A stretch of DNA of 64,000 nt, from assembly GCF_019203965.1 (NCBI RefSeq), contig NZ_CP076448.1:1999001-2063000 (forward strand), read 5' to 3'. Positions 9,048 to 16,374 of this stretch are shown here, one piece after another (position 1 is the first letter of the stretch; each line of letters begins with the position of its first letter). The notes below the pieces were generated by a model. That model made no database searches, was not told the DNA's origin, and saw only the letters and a program-made list of their open reading frames with translations. The DNA is from Elioraea tepida. GTDB lineage: Bacteria > Pseudomonadota > Alphaproteobacteria > Acetobacterales > Acetobacteraceae. The position numbers and the translations under genes were made by a program.

Positions 9048-9623
9048 TCAAGCCGATCCCTCCTCGCTTTCGCGTAAGAGCGCAGGGACACCGCGCCGGA
9101 AGCGCGGCCTGCCGTGGCTGTGGCGTTCGGCTGGCCCCGCAGGGCCGCCGGCCGCGACCGGGCGCTCGGGGAAGCGGCCGTGCACGAGCAGCCGGTCGTA
9201 CATCACGATCGCTGCGGCGACGGCGAGGTTGATCGCGAACCGCGTCGGGATCCGCACCACGAAGTCGCAGCGTGCGAGCATTTGCCGCGACAGGGAGGCG
9301 CGCTCCGGCCCGAACACATAGGCCGCCTGGAGCGGGTGGCGGAACGAGGGCAGCGGGATCGCGCCCTCGACGAGCTCGACGCCCACGAGGCGCGCCCGTT
9401 CCGGCAGTGCCATGGCGTCGGCGGAGGCCCAGCGATAGAAGGGAAGGTGCCGCGTTGAGTCGGAGGTGTCGGCGATGCGCGTGGCCGCAAGCCCCGGGCT
9501 CTCGCCCACCGTGAACAGGAAGGCGGCGCCGAAGGCATGCGCGGTGCGGAACACCGCCCCGGCATTGCCCGGCTTGCTTACCCCCTCTAGGCCGATGCCG
9601 AACCACCCGCGCGACCCTTCCAT
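9048..9623 (-). CDS. SpoU/TrmH-family RNA 2'-O-methyltransferase
   Basis: The 191 residues contain the SPOUT trefoil-knot motifs. Motif 1 is GVSKPGNAGAVFRTAHAFGA, with an Asn-x-Gly-x-x-x-Arg core. Motif 2 is AYVFGPERASLS, and motif 3 is FAINLAVAAAIVMYDR near the C-terminus. Members transfer a methyl group from SAM to a ribose 2'-OH in tRNA or rRNA; the target cannot be assigned. The variants 'KPGNAG' and 'RFAINLA' fit a small alphaproteobacterial subgroup. The ATG at 9623 was chosen because the sequence upstream in frame is Arg-rich and lacks family features. Its start lies only 6 bases from that of a divergent pseudogene. It heads the likely methyltransferase - IalB-like - rlmN operon. Confidence 0.8.
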   Translation of the reverse strand: MEGSRGWFGIGLEGVSKPGNAGAVFRTAHAFGAAFLFTVGESPGLAATRIADTSDSTRHLPFYRWASADAMALPERARLVGVELVEGAIPLPSFRHPLQAAYVFGPERASLSRQMLARCDFVVRIPTRFAINLAVAAAIVMYDRLLVHGRFPERPVAAGGPAGPAERHSHGRPRFRRGVPALLRESEEGSA

Positions 9624-9629
9624 GCTGCG

Positions 9630-10498
9630 ATGCCGCTCCCTGGACCCAGACCGATCACCGACCCTGTGGACGACGCGGTCGCCGCCCAGTACGAGGCCTA
9701 TCCCTACCCGGCGCGCGACGCGAGAGACGAGGCGCGTCGGCTCGTCGTCGGCAGCCCTCCTTCCTCGCCGAGATCGACCACTGGGTGTTCGGCGCACGCC
9801 GCGACCCCGCTCTGCCGCTCCCCGCGCGCGTCGAGGCGGCGCGTCGGCTCGTGCGCACCCTGCCCGCCACGCATTGGCTCGCCCGGAACCGCCTGATCAC
9901 CGACCACCTCGACGGCGGGGATGCAGGGCTTGTCGACCTCCTGCTACGCGGGCGCGACCGGCCCGATACCGTGCCCGCCTTCCGGTCGCTGCTTGCCGCC
10001 GTCGGGCTTGTGCCGACGGTTCTGGTCGAGCCGGTGCGCTACGACCCGCTGACCTGGCTCACCGACCCGCGGCTGCGCGAACGCGCCGCCGCCCTGCCAT
10101 AGGCAGAGCGCGAAGCGCTGGCCGAGGCACTCTCGGGGACGATGGCGACGCACATCGCCTATCTCCGCCGTGCGGCCGAGCCCTGGACGCCGCCCGACCC
10201 GGAGGACGCCACGCTGATCCCGGTGCTGCGCGACCTCGACGGGCCCGCCTTCGCCGCGTCTCTCAGCCCTGGGCAGAGGATCGCGCTCGATCTCGACGGG
10301 GTCCGCGCCCAGATCGCGAGTCCGCCGCTCGGGCCGGCGATCCTTGCGCGGATCGACGGCAGGGCGTCGTTGGGCGCGGTCCTCGAGCCGGTTGCAGCGA
10401 AGGCCGGGGCGGAGGGCGCCTGGCGCGACTGGCGCGCTCTCTCTGCCGGGCTCAACGCGGCCAACAAGCTCCTGCTCGCCGTACCGCCGGGCGGCTGA
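9630..10498 (+). pseudogene. Degenerate class I SAM-dependent methyltransferase gene
   Basis: Three pieces read as one protein with at least three lesions. The N-terminal piece (ATG at 9630) has the DDAVAAQYEAYPYPARD segment typical of a methyltransferase family. Near 9756-9760 the frame must shift by one base to continue as FLAEIDHWVFGARRD. After about a dozen more residues the sequence jumps to EAARRLVRTLPATHWL. The whole SAM-binding Rossmann core (about 200 residues in intact relatives, as I recall the family) is therefore missing. The C-terminal piece then runs into an in-frame TAG (10100-10102) and resumes as AEREALAEALSG to a natural stop at 10498. Without the SAM site it cannot be a methyltransferase. 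A remnant product of unknown role from the 9785-10102 or 10142-10498 frames is possible but unlikely. Confidence 0.75.
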
Positions 10499-10528
10499 GG
10501 CCGGCACCCGCGACGCACGCGCTGGCTC

Positions 10529-10906
10529 TCAGGCGCAGAGGCGCAGCGGCCGGCTCTGCGCCACGCCCGCCGTCTCGTGCACCATCTCGACCACGATGGC
10601 GATGCCCTCCGGCGAAGCCTCCAGCCCTTTGCGGCCGCGGCGCGGCAGGGGGATACGCAGCGCCCGGCAGCGGCGTATCAGCAATGCGGCGATCTGTGTG
10701 GCGGTCATCTCCGCCTCCGTTCGCTCAGAGCTGCCAGGGACAGCGAGGAGGAGGCGAAGCGAGAGGGACTGGGGCAGGACGACGAGGTCCCCGATCGCCG
10801 CGCCGCGCGGCACGAGGCCGGGGGCGATCTCGACGAGATGCGCCCCCACCGCCTCGCGCAGAGCGGCGAGCCCAAACAGGATCCGCCGGCTTTCCTCGAC
10901 TGCCAT
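10529..10906 (-). CDS. Hypothetical protein (125 aa)
   Basis: I do not recognise this protein. It is likely real because a strong GGGGAGG ribosome site lies 5 bases before the ATG at 10906, and the frame shows normal high-GC codon use. It has no signal peptide or membrane helix. The N-terminal half (EESRRILFGLAALREAVGAHLVEIAPG) looks like a helix followed by strands. The C-terminal half is basic and ends in EGIAIVVEMVHETAGVAQ. It sits alone between the broken methyltransferase gene and phhB, 86 bases after the latter's stop and on the same strand, so it could be co-transcribed with phhB. Confidence 0.6.
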   Translation of the reverse strand: MAVEESRRILFGLAALREAVGAHLVEIAPGLVPRGAAIGDLVVLPQSLSLRLLLAVPGSSERTEAEMTATQIAALLIRRCRALRIPLPRRGRKGLEASPEGIAIVVEMVHETAGVAQSRPLRLCA

Positions 10907-10992
10907 CGCCACCTCCCCGCCTTGCGTCGCCGCCCCAAGGTCGGCGCGAATGCTTGCGCAAGGGTAAAGGCGCGGGCGCCCCCGGGAGAGGA

Positions 10993-11286
10993 TCAGGCAA
11001 GCAGCGAGTCGATCGCGCGCGCGAGCGCAACATCGCGCGCCGAGAGCCCGCCGGCGTCATGCGTGGTGAGCGTGATCTCCACCCGGTTCCACACGTTCGA
11101 CCATTCGGGGTGGTGATTCTGCGCCTCGGCCAGGAGCGCCACGCGCGCCATGAACCCCCAGGCCTCGCTGAAATCCTTGAACCGGAACGAGCGCGTGATC
11201 GCGTCCCGCCCTTCGACCATCCGCCAGGTCGGTAGGTCGGTCGCAAGCCGCGCCCGCTCCGCGTCCGTCAGCCGTTCGATCGCCAT
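10993..11286 (-). CDS. phhB: 4a-hydroxytetrahydrobiopterin dehydratase (pterin carbinolamine dehydratase)
   Basis: A 97-residue protein of the normal length for the PCD/DCoH family, with the signature [24 protein letters not shown]. The His-His-Pro and the later His form the pterin-binding active site. The enzyme dehydrates the 4a-carbinolamine formed by aromatic amino acid hydroxylases and so recycles tetrahydropterin. In bacteria it can also act in molybdopterin-related pterin chemistry. No phenylalanine hydroxylase gene is adjacent. The start codon abuts the 5' end of a divergent zincin gene, leaving essentially no intergenic space. Confidence 0.93.
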   Translation of the reverse strand: MAIERLTDAERARLATDLPTWRMVEGRDAITRSFRFKDFSEAWGFMARVALLAEAQNHHPEWSNVWNRVEITLTTHDAGGLSARDVALARAIDSLLA

Positions 11287-11316
11287 GTGCTTGCCCTCCT
11301 GCTCGCGTCCGCCCAT

Positions 11317-11733
11317 GTGAGGGTGGTGCGCCGCTTCACCACGCCCCCGAGCCTCGAGGAGATCGTCGCTCTCGCCGACGAGGCGCTCGCCTGGGCGGCG
11401 GAGCGCCTTCCCGAGCGGCTCGCCGGAATCCTCGATGGCGTGCACATCCTCGTCGAGGAGATGCCCGATGACGAGACGGTGGCGGAGCTCGGGCTCGAGA
11501 ACCCCTGGGACCTCACCGGCCTCTGGCGCGGCGAGCCGATGACGCAGCGCTCCGTGGCGCACCCGCCGACGACCCCGCCCGCCATCCTGCTCTACCGCCT
11601 GCCGATCCTTGCCGAGTGGATCGAGACGGAGGTGTCTCTGCCCGCGCTCGTGCGCAATGTCCTGATCCACGAGATCGCGCATCAGGTCGGCTTCTCCGAT
11701 GCCGAGATCGAACGCCTGGAGAGGGAGGAGTGA
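11317..11733 (+). CDS. Zincin-like metallopeptidase family protein (HExxH, MMP20/DUF1025 type)
   Basis: The C-terminal part contains the zinc-binding motif [14 protein letters not shown] (His-Glu-x2-His-x2-Gly-Phe), characteristic of the short bacterial zincin family. The upstream part has the expected acidic [16 protein letters not shown] strand and the [12 protein letters not shown] segment. The role is unknown; the family is cytoplasmic and has only weak peptidase evidence. The start is uncertain: in-frame GTG codons occur at 11287, 11317, 11323 and 11326, and the conserved part begins at [12 protein letters not shown]. The next gene begins one base after its stop, with its ribosome site inside this gene. 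Confidence 0.8.
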   Translation: MRVVRRFTTPPSLEEIVALADEALAWAAERLPERLAGILDGVHILVEEMPDDETVAELGLENPWDLTGLWRGEPMTQRSVAHPPTTPPAILLYRLPILAEWIETEVSLPALVRNVLIHEIAHQVGFSDAEIERLEREE

Positions 11734-11734
11734 G

Positions 11735-12406
11735 ATGCTCGCCCGAGCGCTCAACGGGCTTGCCCTTGCCGCCGCCGCTGCCGTCGCCTCCGCCTGCACC
11801 GTCGTCGGCGTGAGGGAGGGGACGGAGGAGCCGGGCTTCACCGTGCTCGGCCTCGTGAACGGCACGGAGATACGACGCTACGGCCCGCGGCTTGCGGCCG
11901 AAGTGACGGTCGTCACACCCGACGAGGTGGCGGCGCGCAACGCCGGGTTCCGGCCGCTCGCGCGCTACATCTTCGGTGCCAACGAGGGGTCGGCGCGGAT
12001 CGCGATGACGATCCCCGTGGCCCAGGCGCCCGCGCAGGGCGAGAGGATCGCGATGACGGCGCCGGTAGCGCAGAAAGTCGCGCCCGGCGGGGGCTGGACC
12101 ATCCGCTTCTTCATGCCGTCGGCCTACACGCGCGAGACGCTGCCGAAGCCGAAGGACCCGGAGGTGCGGATCGTCGCCCTCCCTGAGGAAACGGTTGCAG
12201 TGCGGCGCTTCCGCGGTGCTCCTGGCGCGGCGGAGGTGGCTGCCGAGAAGGCGCGTCTGATCGAGGCGCTGGCGACCGGCCCCTGGGCGCCCGCGGGCGA
12301 GCCGGAGGCGTGGTTCTACGACCCGCCCTGGACCATCCCGGCACTGCGCCGAAACGAGGTGGTGGTTCGGGTCACCCCGCGAGAGCCGTCGCAACCGCCC
12401 GCCTGA
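11735..12406 (+). CDS. SOUL-family heme-binding protein, exported (possible lipoprotein)
   Basis: The 223 residues begin with a hydrophobic signal sequence ending Ala-Ser-Ala-Cys; the cysteine could be lipidated, although the lipobox is not canonical. The SOUL domain follows, with recognisable [29 protein letters not shown], and paired IAMTIPVAQ and IAMTAPVAQ segments. SOUL/HBP proteins bind heme or other tetrapyrroles with low specificity; the bacterial role is not established. GAGGGAGGAG within the end of the zincin gene is the ribosome site, so the two are co-translated. The 3' end overlaps the convergent uracil-DNA-glycosylase-like gene by 35 bases. Confidence 0.85.
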   Translation: MLARALNGLALAAAAAVASACTVVGVREGTEEPGFTVLGLVNGTEIRRYGPRLAAEVTVVTPDEVAARNAGFRPLARYIFGANEGSARIAMTIPVAQAPAQGERIAMTAPVAQKVAPGGGWTIRFFMPSAYTRETLPKPKDPEVRIVALPEETVAVRRFRGAPGAAEVAAEKARLIEALATGPWAPAGEPEAWFYDPPWTIPALRRNEVVVRVTPREPSQPPA

Positions 12407-12953
12407 GCGCGGGCAGGACTTCGGAGCGGAACCAGGGGTTGCGCCGCTCCCACACGAGCGTCCGCCAGGAGGGGTGTGGCAGAGGGAAGTGCCGCGGCAG
12501 GTGCTCGGCATATCCCCGCACCGCGTCCTCGAGCCGCGTCTTCGGCCCGAGCACCAGCCGCACCGCATAGCCGCCGACGAGAAGCCTCAGCCGGACGGCG
12601 GGAAGAAGCGGGACGATCCTCGGATGCCACAGCGGCGCGCAGCCGGGCCGGGGCGGCGCATCCCCTCCCTTCGGCAGCCGTCCCGGGTAGCAGAGGCCGG
12701 TGGGCAGAATCGCCACCCGGGAGGCATCGTAGAACGCCTCCCGGTCGAGCCCGAGCCAGTCCCGGAGCCTCTCTCCCGAGGGGTCATCGAACGGAAGGCC
12801 GGAGGCGTGTGCCTTCGTCCCCGGAGCCTGAGAGGTGATGAGAAGCCGTGCGGTCGGGGAGAGCTGGAAGATCGGCTTCGGCCCGAGCGGCAGGTCGGCG
12901 CAGGCGGTGCAGGCGCGAAGCCGCGCGATCTCGGACGCGAGCGCCTCAGACAT
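12372..12953 (-). CDS. Uracil-DNA glycosylase superfamily protein
   Basis: The 193-residue protein has the superfamily layout. The active-site-like motif is LITSQAPGTKAHASGLPFDDPSGERLRDWL, where SQAPG replaces the usual GEAPG. A strand RLRLLVGGYA precedes the C-terminal HPSWRTLVWERRNPWF, in which HPS corresponds to the family's catalytic or DNA-binding histidine motif. An N-terminal cysteine pair (RACTACADLPLG) recalls the Fe-S-binding cysteines of family 4/5 enzymes, but only two are obvious, so a complete 4Fe-4S cluster is doubtful. It probably acts in base excision repair or on modified nucleotides. The ATG overlaps the sirtuin stop by 8 bases. Confidence 0.75.
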   Translation of the reverse strand: MSEALASEIARLRACTACADLPLGPKPIFQLSPTARLLITSQAPGTKAHASGLPFDDPSGERLRDWLGLDREAFYDASRVAILPTGLCYPGRLPKGGDAPPRPGCAPLWHPRIVPLLPAVRLRLLVGGYAVRLVLGPKTRLEDAVRGYAEHLPRHFPLPHPSWRTLVWERRNPWFRSEVLPALRRAVATALAG

Positions 12954-13653
12954 CGGCGAGCAGTCGGTCGACGAAGGCAGGAACGACCACCGTGGCAGGG
13001 CCGTGGATCGCCTCGTCGAACAGCCGCACCCCCTCCGACGGCTCGAGATTGAGCTCGACGGTGCGCGCGCGGCCACGCACCTCAGCGACGAAGCCTGCCG
13101 CCGGCCAGACCGCCCCCGAGGTGCCGATCGAGAGAAAGAGGCCGCAGGCCGCGAGCTCGGCGGCGATCTCGTCCATCGCGAGCGGCATCTCGCCGAACCA
13201 CACCACTGCAGGCCGCATCCCCCCCGCGCGCCCGCAGGAGGGGCAGGCGGTCGCGGTCGAAAGGTCATCCAACCACGGGTGCACAGCGCCGCAGGCGGTG
13301 CAGCGCGCCTTGGCGAGCTCACCATGCATGTGGATCAGGCGAGGCTGGCCGGCACGCTCGTGCAGGTCATCCACATTCTGGGTCACGACCGTGACGGGTG
13401 CGGGCCAGGCGTGGGCGAGCCGCACAAGGGCGTGGTGGGCGGCGTTGGGCGCCACGGAGGGGTCGCGCAGGGCGCGGCGACGGGCGTTGTAGAAGGCGTG
13501 CACGCGGTCGGGGTCGCGCGCGAAGGCCTCCGCTGTCGCGACATCCTCGAGCCGCACCTTGGCCCAGATGCCGTCGGCATCGCGGAAGGTGGCAAGCCCG
13601 CTCTCGCGGCTGATGCCGGCACCGGTGAGCACGACGATGGGAGGCAGGCGCAT
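12946..13653 (-). CDS. cobB: NAD-dependent protein deacylase, sirtuin (CobB type)
   Basis: All sirtuin signatures are present in 235 residues. The NAD motif is TGAGISRESGLATFRDADGIW, followed by TQNVDDLHERAG. The catalytic histidine is in HMHGEL, and two zinc-binding CxxC pairs are CTAC and CPSC. The NAD-binding motif LSIGTSGAVWPA comes next. The enzyme removes acetyl or acyl groups from lysines using NAD. The deacylase-type Tyr-x-x-Arg appears as FYNARRR, which suggests SIRT5-like desuccinylase ability as in E. coli CobB. It is upstream of, and overlaps, the uracil-DNA-glycosylase-like gene, and is divergent from the ZIP transporter gene. Confidence 0.93.
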   Translation of the reverse strand: MRLPPIVVLTGAGISRESGLATFRDADGIWAKVRLEDVATAEAFARDPDRVHAFYNARRRALRDPSVAPNAAHHALVRLAHAWPAPVTVVTQNVDDLHERAGQPRLIHMHGELAKARCTACGAVHPWLDDLSTATACPSCGRAGGMRPAVVWFGEMPLAMDEIAAELAACGLFLSIGTSGAVWPAAGFVAEVRGRARTVELNLEPSEGVRLFDEAIHGPATVVVPAFVDRLLADV

Positions 13654-13749
13654 GGGCGCAGCATAGCCGATCGCGCTGCGACTGCGGATCAAGTGCAAGT
13701 GGCTGATTTGATTGGACTTTTTCGCTCGCCTGTGGTTTGAGGGAGCGGC

Positions 13750-14493
13750 ATGGATCTCGGTCTCGTCTTCCTTGCCGCGCTCGCCACCGCGCTTGCCACC
13801 GGGCTCGGCGCGCTGCCCTTCGCCCTCGCCGGCACAGGGAGGATCGGCGCGGGGCGTCTCGCGCTCGGCAATGCCGCGGCGGCGGGGCTGATGCTCGCCG
13901 CGACCGGGATGCTCGCCTGGGAAGGAGCGGTGATCGGCCCGGTTGCCGCCGCCCTCGGCGGGCTTGCCGGCCTCGCCTTCATCAAGCTCTCCGACACCAT
14001 CCTCGCACGCTTCGAGAATCTCGACATCGGGGCTCTGACCGGTTCGGATGCGCGCCGCGCACTCCTGATCGTCGGCGTGATGACGCTGCATTCGGCGGCG
14101 GAGGGGATCGGTGTGGGGGTGGCCTTCGGCGACGGCGCGCCGCTCGGGTGGTTCGTCGCCATGGCGATGGCGATCCACAACATCCCCGAGGGGCTTGCGA
14201 TCAGCCTTGTGCTCGTGCCGCGCGGCGTCTCGTGGCGGGCGGCGGCGTGGTGGAGCGTGTTCTCCTCGCTGCCGCAGCCGCTGCTTGCCGTCCCTGCCTA
14301 TCTCTCAGTGGTGTGGTTCCGGCCGCTTCTTCCCGCGGGCCTGGGCTTCGCTGCCGGCGCGATGGCCTGGATGGCGTGTGCCGACATGCTGCCCGAAGCG
14401 CGGGCCGGGGCGCCGGCGTGGCAGGTGCTCGGCGTGTTGGCGCTCTCGGTCGCTGGCATGCTCGGGCTGTTCGCCCTTCTGCCGGAGGGCTGA
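13750..14493 (+). CDS. ZIP-family divalent metal transporter
   Basis: The 247-residue, eight-helix protein has both ZIP metal-binding helices: HSAAEGIGVGVAFG (helix IV) and HNIPEGLAISL (helix V). Members import zinc or iron, or related divalent metals, across the inner membrane. GAGGGAG lies just before the ATG. The upstream gap shared with cobB has an AT-rich stretch (about 13705-13725) suitable as a promoter, but no clear Zur or Fur box was seen. Confidence 0.88.
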   Translation: MDLGLVFLAALATALATGLGALPFALAGTGRIGAGRLALGNAAAAGLMLAATGMLAWEGAVIGPVAAALGGLAGLAFIKLSDTILARFENLDIGALTGSDARRALLIVGVMTLHSAAEGIGVGVAFGDGAPLGWFVAMAMAIHNIPEGLAISLVLVPRGVSWRAAAWWSVFSSLPQPLLAVPAYLSVVWFRPLLPAGLGFAAGAMAWMACADMLPEARAGAPAWQVLGVLALSVAGMLGLFALLPEG

Positions 14494-14512
14494 GCGCGGC
14501 CGCGCCTGCGGC

Positions 14513-14974
14513 TCAGCCCGGGCTGCGGCGGAAGCGCGCGCCGATCGGCCTGGCATGGCCCGAGGCGAGAAGTGCGCTGCCGAGATCGGCACCATCGACC
14601 GCCACGCGCGCGACCACCCGGCCGCCATACTTGTCCTTGCCGATCTCAGTCAGCGTCAGCGACGCACCTTCGGCGAGCCCGGCGACGAAGGCGCGTGCCG
14701 CGGCGGCGCGGGCACGCTCCTCCCCGTCCTGCGCACGGAGCTCGGGCGCGTTGACGCCCCTGAGCCGAACCCGCGCCACCACTTCGAGGTCGAGCCAGAC
14801 GCGGGCGCGGACCAGGAGCGTGTCCCCGTCGATCACGCGCAGGAGCGTGGCGGGAACGGGCCCAGGCAACACCTCCTCGGCGCGCGTCGCGTCGGGGGCG
14901 AGGGCGGCGGCGAGGGCGAGGACGGCGCCGAGCGCGGCGTTTCGAAGTCGGAAGGAACGAAACGTGAACGACAT
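14513..14974 (-). CDS. Exported thermonuclease-like (SNase-family) nuclease
   Basis: A signal peptide (residues 1-32, ending Thr-Arg-Ala) precedes a 120-residue SNase domain. The domain shows VIDGDTLLV (calcium-binding Asp), RLRGVNAPELR (catalytic Arg and Glu) and KYGGRVVARV (second catalytic Arg). The enzyme probably degrades DNA or RNA in the periplasm or medium. It converges on the ZIP gene with 19 bases between stops. Confidence 0.88.
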   Translation of the reverse strand: MSFTFRSFRLRNAALGAVLALAAALAPDATRAEEVLPGPVPATLLRVIDGDTLLVRARVWLDLEVVARVRLRGVNAPELRAQDGEERARAAAARAFVAGLAEGASLTLTEIGKDKYGGRVVARVAVDGADLGSALLASGHARPIGARFRRSPG

Positions 14975-15075
14975 GCTCAGACCATAGCGCGCAAATGCTT
15001 AACGAAGAGTGACATGCCCCGAGTCGCATGAACGAATCGGGACCGTTCTCGTCATGCCTTGGGCCCACAAGATGC

Positions 15076-15102
15076 TGTGGGTGACATGGAGTGCCACCCA
15101 CA
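15076..15102 (-). terminator. Hairpin downstream of the DUF1674 gene
   Basis: A perfect 8-bp inverted repeat (TGTGGGTG/CACCCACA) with an 11-base loop lies 66 bases past the stop of the leftward DUF1674 gene, in a 193-base gap. A second near-palindrome around TGGGCCCA lies just beyond. There is no T-tract, so termination is only a possibility. No gene could be supported in this gap. Confidence 0.25.
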
Positions 15103-15167
15103 AGCATGTTCCCATCGCTGTGCGCCGGACTCGGACGTGCCCGGAAAACGCTGCTGGCCCGGCTGGG

Positions 15168-15353
15168 TCAGAAGTCCGAGCAGCGGCCGTTCCGCTCCCA
15201 GTCGCCGTAGCGCGTCGGCTCGGGCCCGGTCGGGCCGCCGATCTCGCGTGGCAGCTGATCGCGACCCTGGGGTGGTGTCCGCCCCTCCGCCGCGGGGCCG
15301 CCGGCGGCTTCGGTCGGGGCAGGGGGCTTGGGGGTGTCGTTCGTCTTCTCCAT
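15168..15353 (-). CDS. DUF1674 protein, succinate dehydrogenase assembly factor 4-like
   Basis: This 61-residue protein has a Pro/Ala-rich flexible N-terminus and the conserved C-terminal signature [21 protein letters not shown], followed by a short CSDF tail. That signature defines the SdhAF4/DUF1674 family. In eukaryotes SdhAF4 binds flavinylated SdhA and shields it before assembly into complex II; the bacterial role is inferred from this homology. It is a single-gene unit divergent from htpX. Confidence 0.88.
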   Translation of the reverse strand: MEKTNDTPKPPAPTEAAGGPAAEGRTPPQGRDQLPREIGGPTGPEPTRYGDWERNGRCSDF

Positions 15354-15444
15354 GCCCAGGAATGTGATGCGCCCCCGGCTCGCGCCAAGCCCGCGCTGCC
15401 CTGATATAGAGGTGCCACGCGTCAGTTCCTAAGGGACGGGCCGA

Positions 15445-16371
15445 ATGTCCGGCTATCTCAAGACCGCCATCCTGCTCGCCGCGCTCACCGCCCTGTTTGG
15501 CGCCATCGGGCTCGCGCTCGGGGGCGAGCAGGGGATGATCATCGCTCTCCTGTTCGCGGGGGGCATGAACCTCTTCGCCTGGTGGAACAGCGACAAGGTC
15601 GTGCTCCGGATGCACAACGCCCGGCCGATCGGTCCTGCCGACGCGCCGCGTCTCTATGCGCTGACGGAGGCGCTCGCGCGTCGTGCCGGCCTGCCCATGC
15701 CCGCGCTCTACGTGATCGAGGAGGACCAGCCGAACGCCTTTGCCACCGGCCGAAGCCCCGACAGGGCGGCCGTTGCCGTCAACACCGGGCTGCTCGCGCG
15801 CCTCTCCGAGCAGGAGGTGGCGGGGGTCATCGCCCATGAGCTCGCCCATATCCGCAACCGCGACACGCTGATCATGACCGTGACGGCGACGATCGCGGGC
15901 GCTATCTCGATGCTCGCCCAGTTCGGCTTCTTCTTCCGCGGCGGCTCCGGCGAGCACCGCCCGAACCCGATCGTGATGCTCGCCCTCCTCGTGCTCGCCC
16001 CCCTCGCCGCGGCGATCGTGCAGATGGCGATCAGCCGCTCGCGCGAATACGAGGCGGACCGCGTGGGGGCGATGATCACGGGCGACCCGCGCGGCCTCGC
16101 CTCGGCTCTGATGCGCCTGCAGGACTATGCGCGCCGGATCGAGAACCACCATGCCGAGGCCAACCCGGCCACCGCCCATCTCTGGATCGTCAACCCGCTC
16201 TCGGGCGCGCGGATGGACAATCTCTTCTCCACCCACCCGGCGACCGAGAACCGCGTGGCCGCGCTCGAGCAGCTCGCCCGCGAATGGGGCGCCGCTCCGC
16301 CTCCACCGCCGCCCTTTGCCGGGGCCCGGGCGCGGCGGTCGGGCGGGTCGGTGCCGCGGTCGGGGCGGTGA
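15445..16371 (+). CDS. htpX: Membrane zinc metalloprotease HtpX
   Basis: The M48 protease has two N-terminal membrane helices (residues about 5-50), then the zinc motif [10 protein letters not shown] (His131, Glu132, His135). Two further helices follow, then the third ligand in [11 protein letters not shown]. HtpX degrades misfolded inner-membrane proteins together with FtsH. The 308-residue length is typical. The C-terminus carries a Pro-rich and Arg/Gly-rich tail. AAGGGACGGG precedes the ATG. Confidence 0.95.
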   Translation: MSGYLKTAILLAALTALFGAIGLALGGEQGMIIALLFAGGMNLFAWWNSDKVVLRMHNARPIGPADAPRLYALTEALARRAGLPMPALYVIEEDQPNAFATGRSPDRAAVAVNTGLLARLSEQEVAGVIAHELAHIRNRDTLIMTVTATIAGAISMLAQFGFFFRGGSGEHRPNPIVMLALLVLAPLAAAIVQMAISRSREYEADRVGAMITGDPRGLASALMRLQDYARRIENHHAEANPATAHLWIVNPLSGARMDNLFSTHPATENRVAALEQLAREWGAAPPPPPPFAGARARRSGGSVPRSGR

Positions 16372-16374
16372 CGC

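Noticed and set aside
15009-15404. A 131-codon rightward frame in the gap before htpX
   Set aside because: It has no ribosome site or domain, and it overlaps the conserved DUF1674 gene on the other strand.
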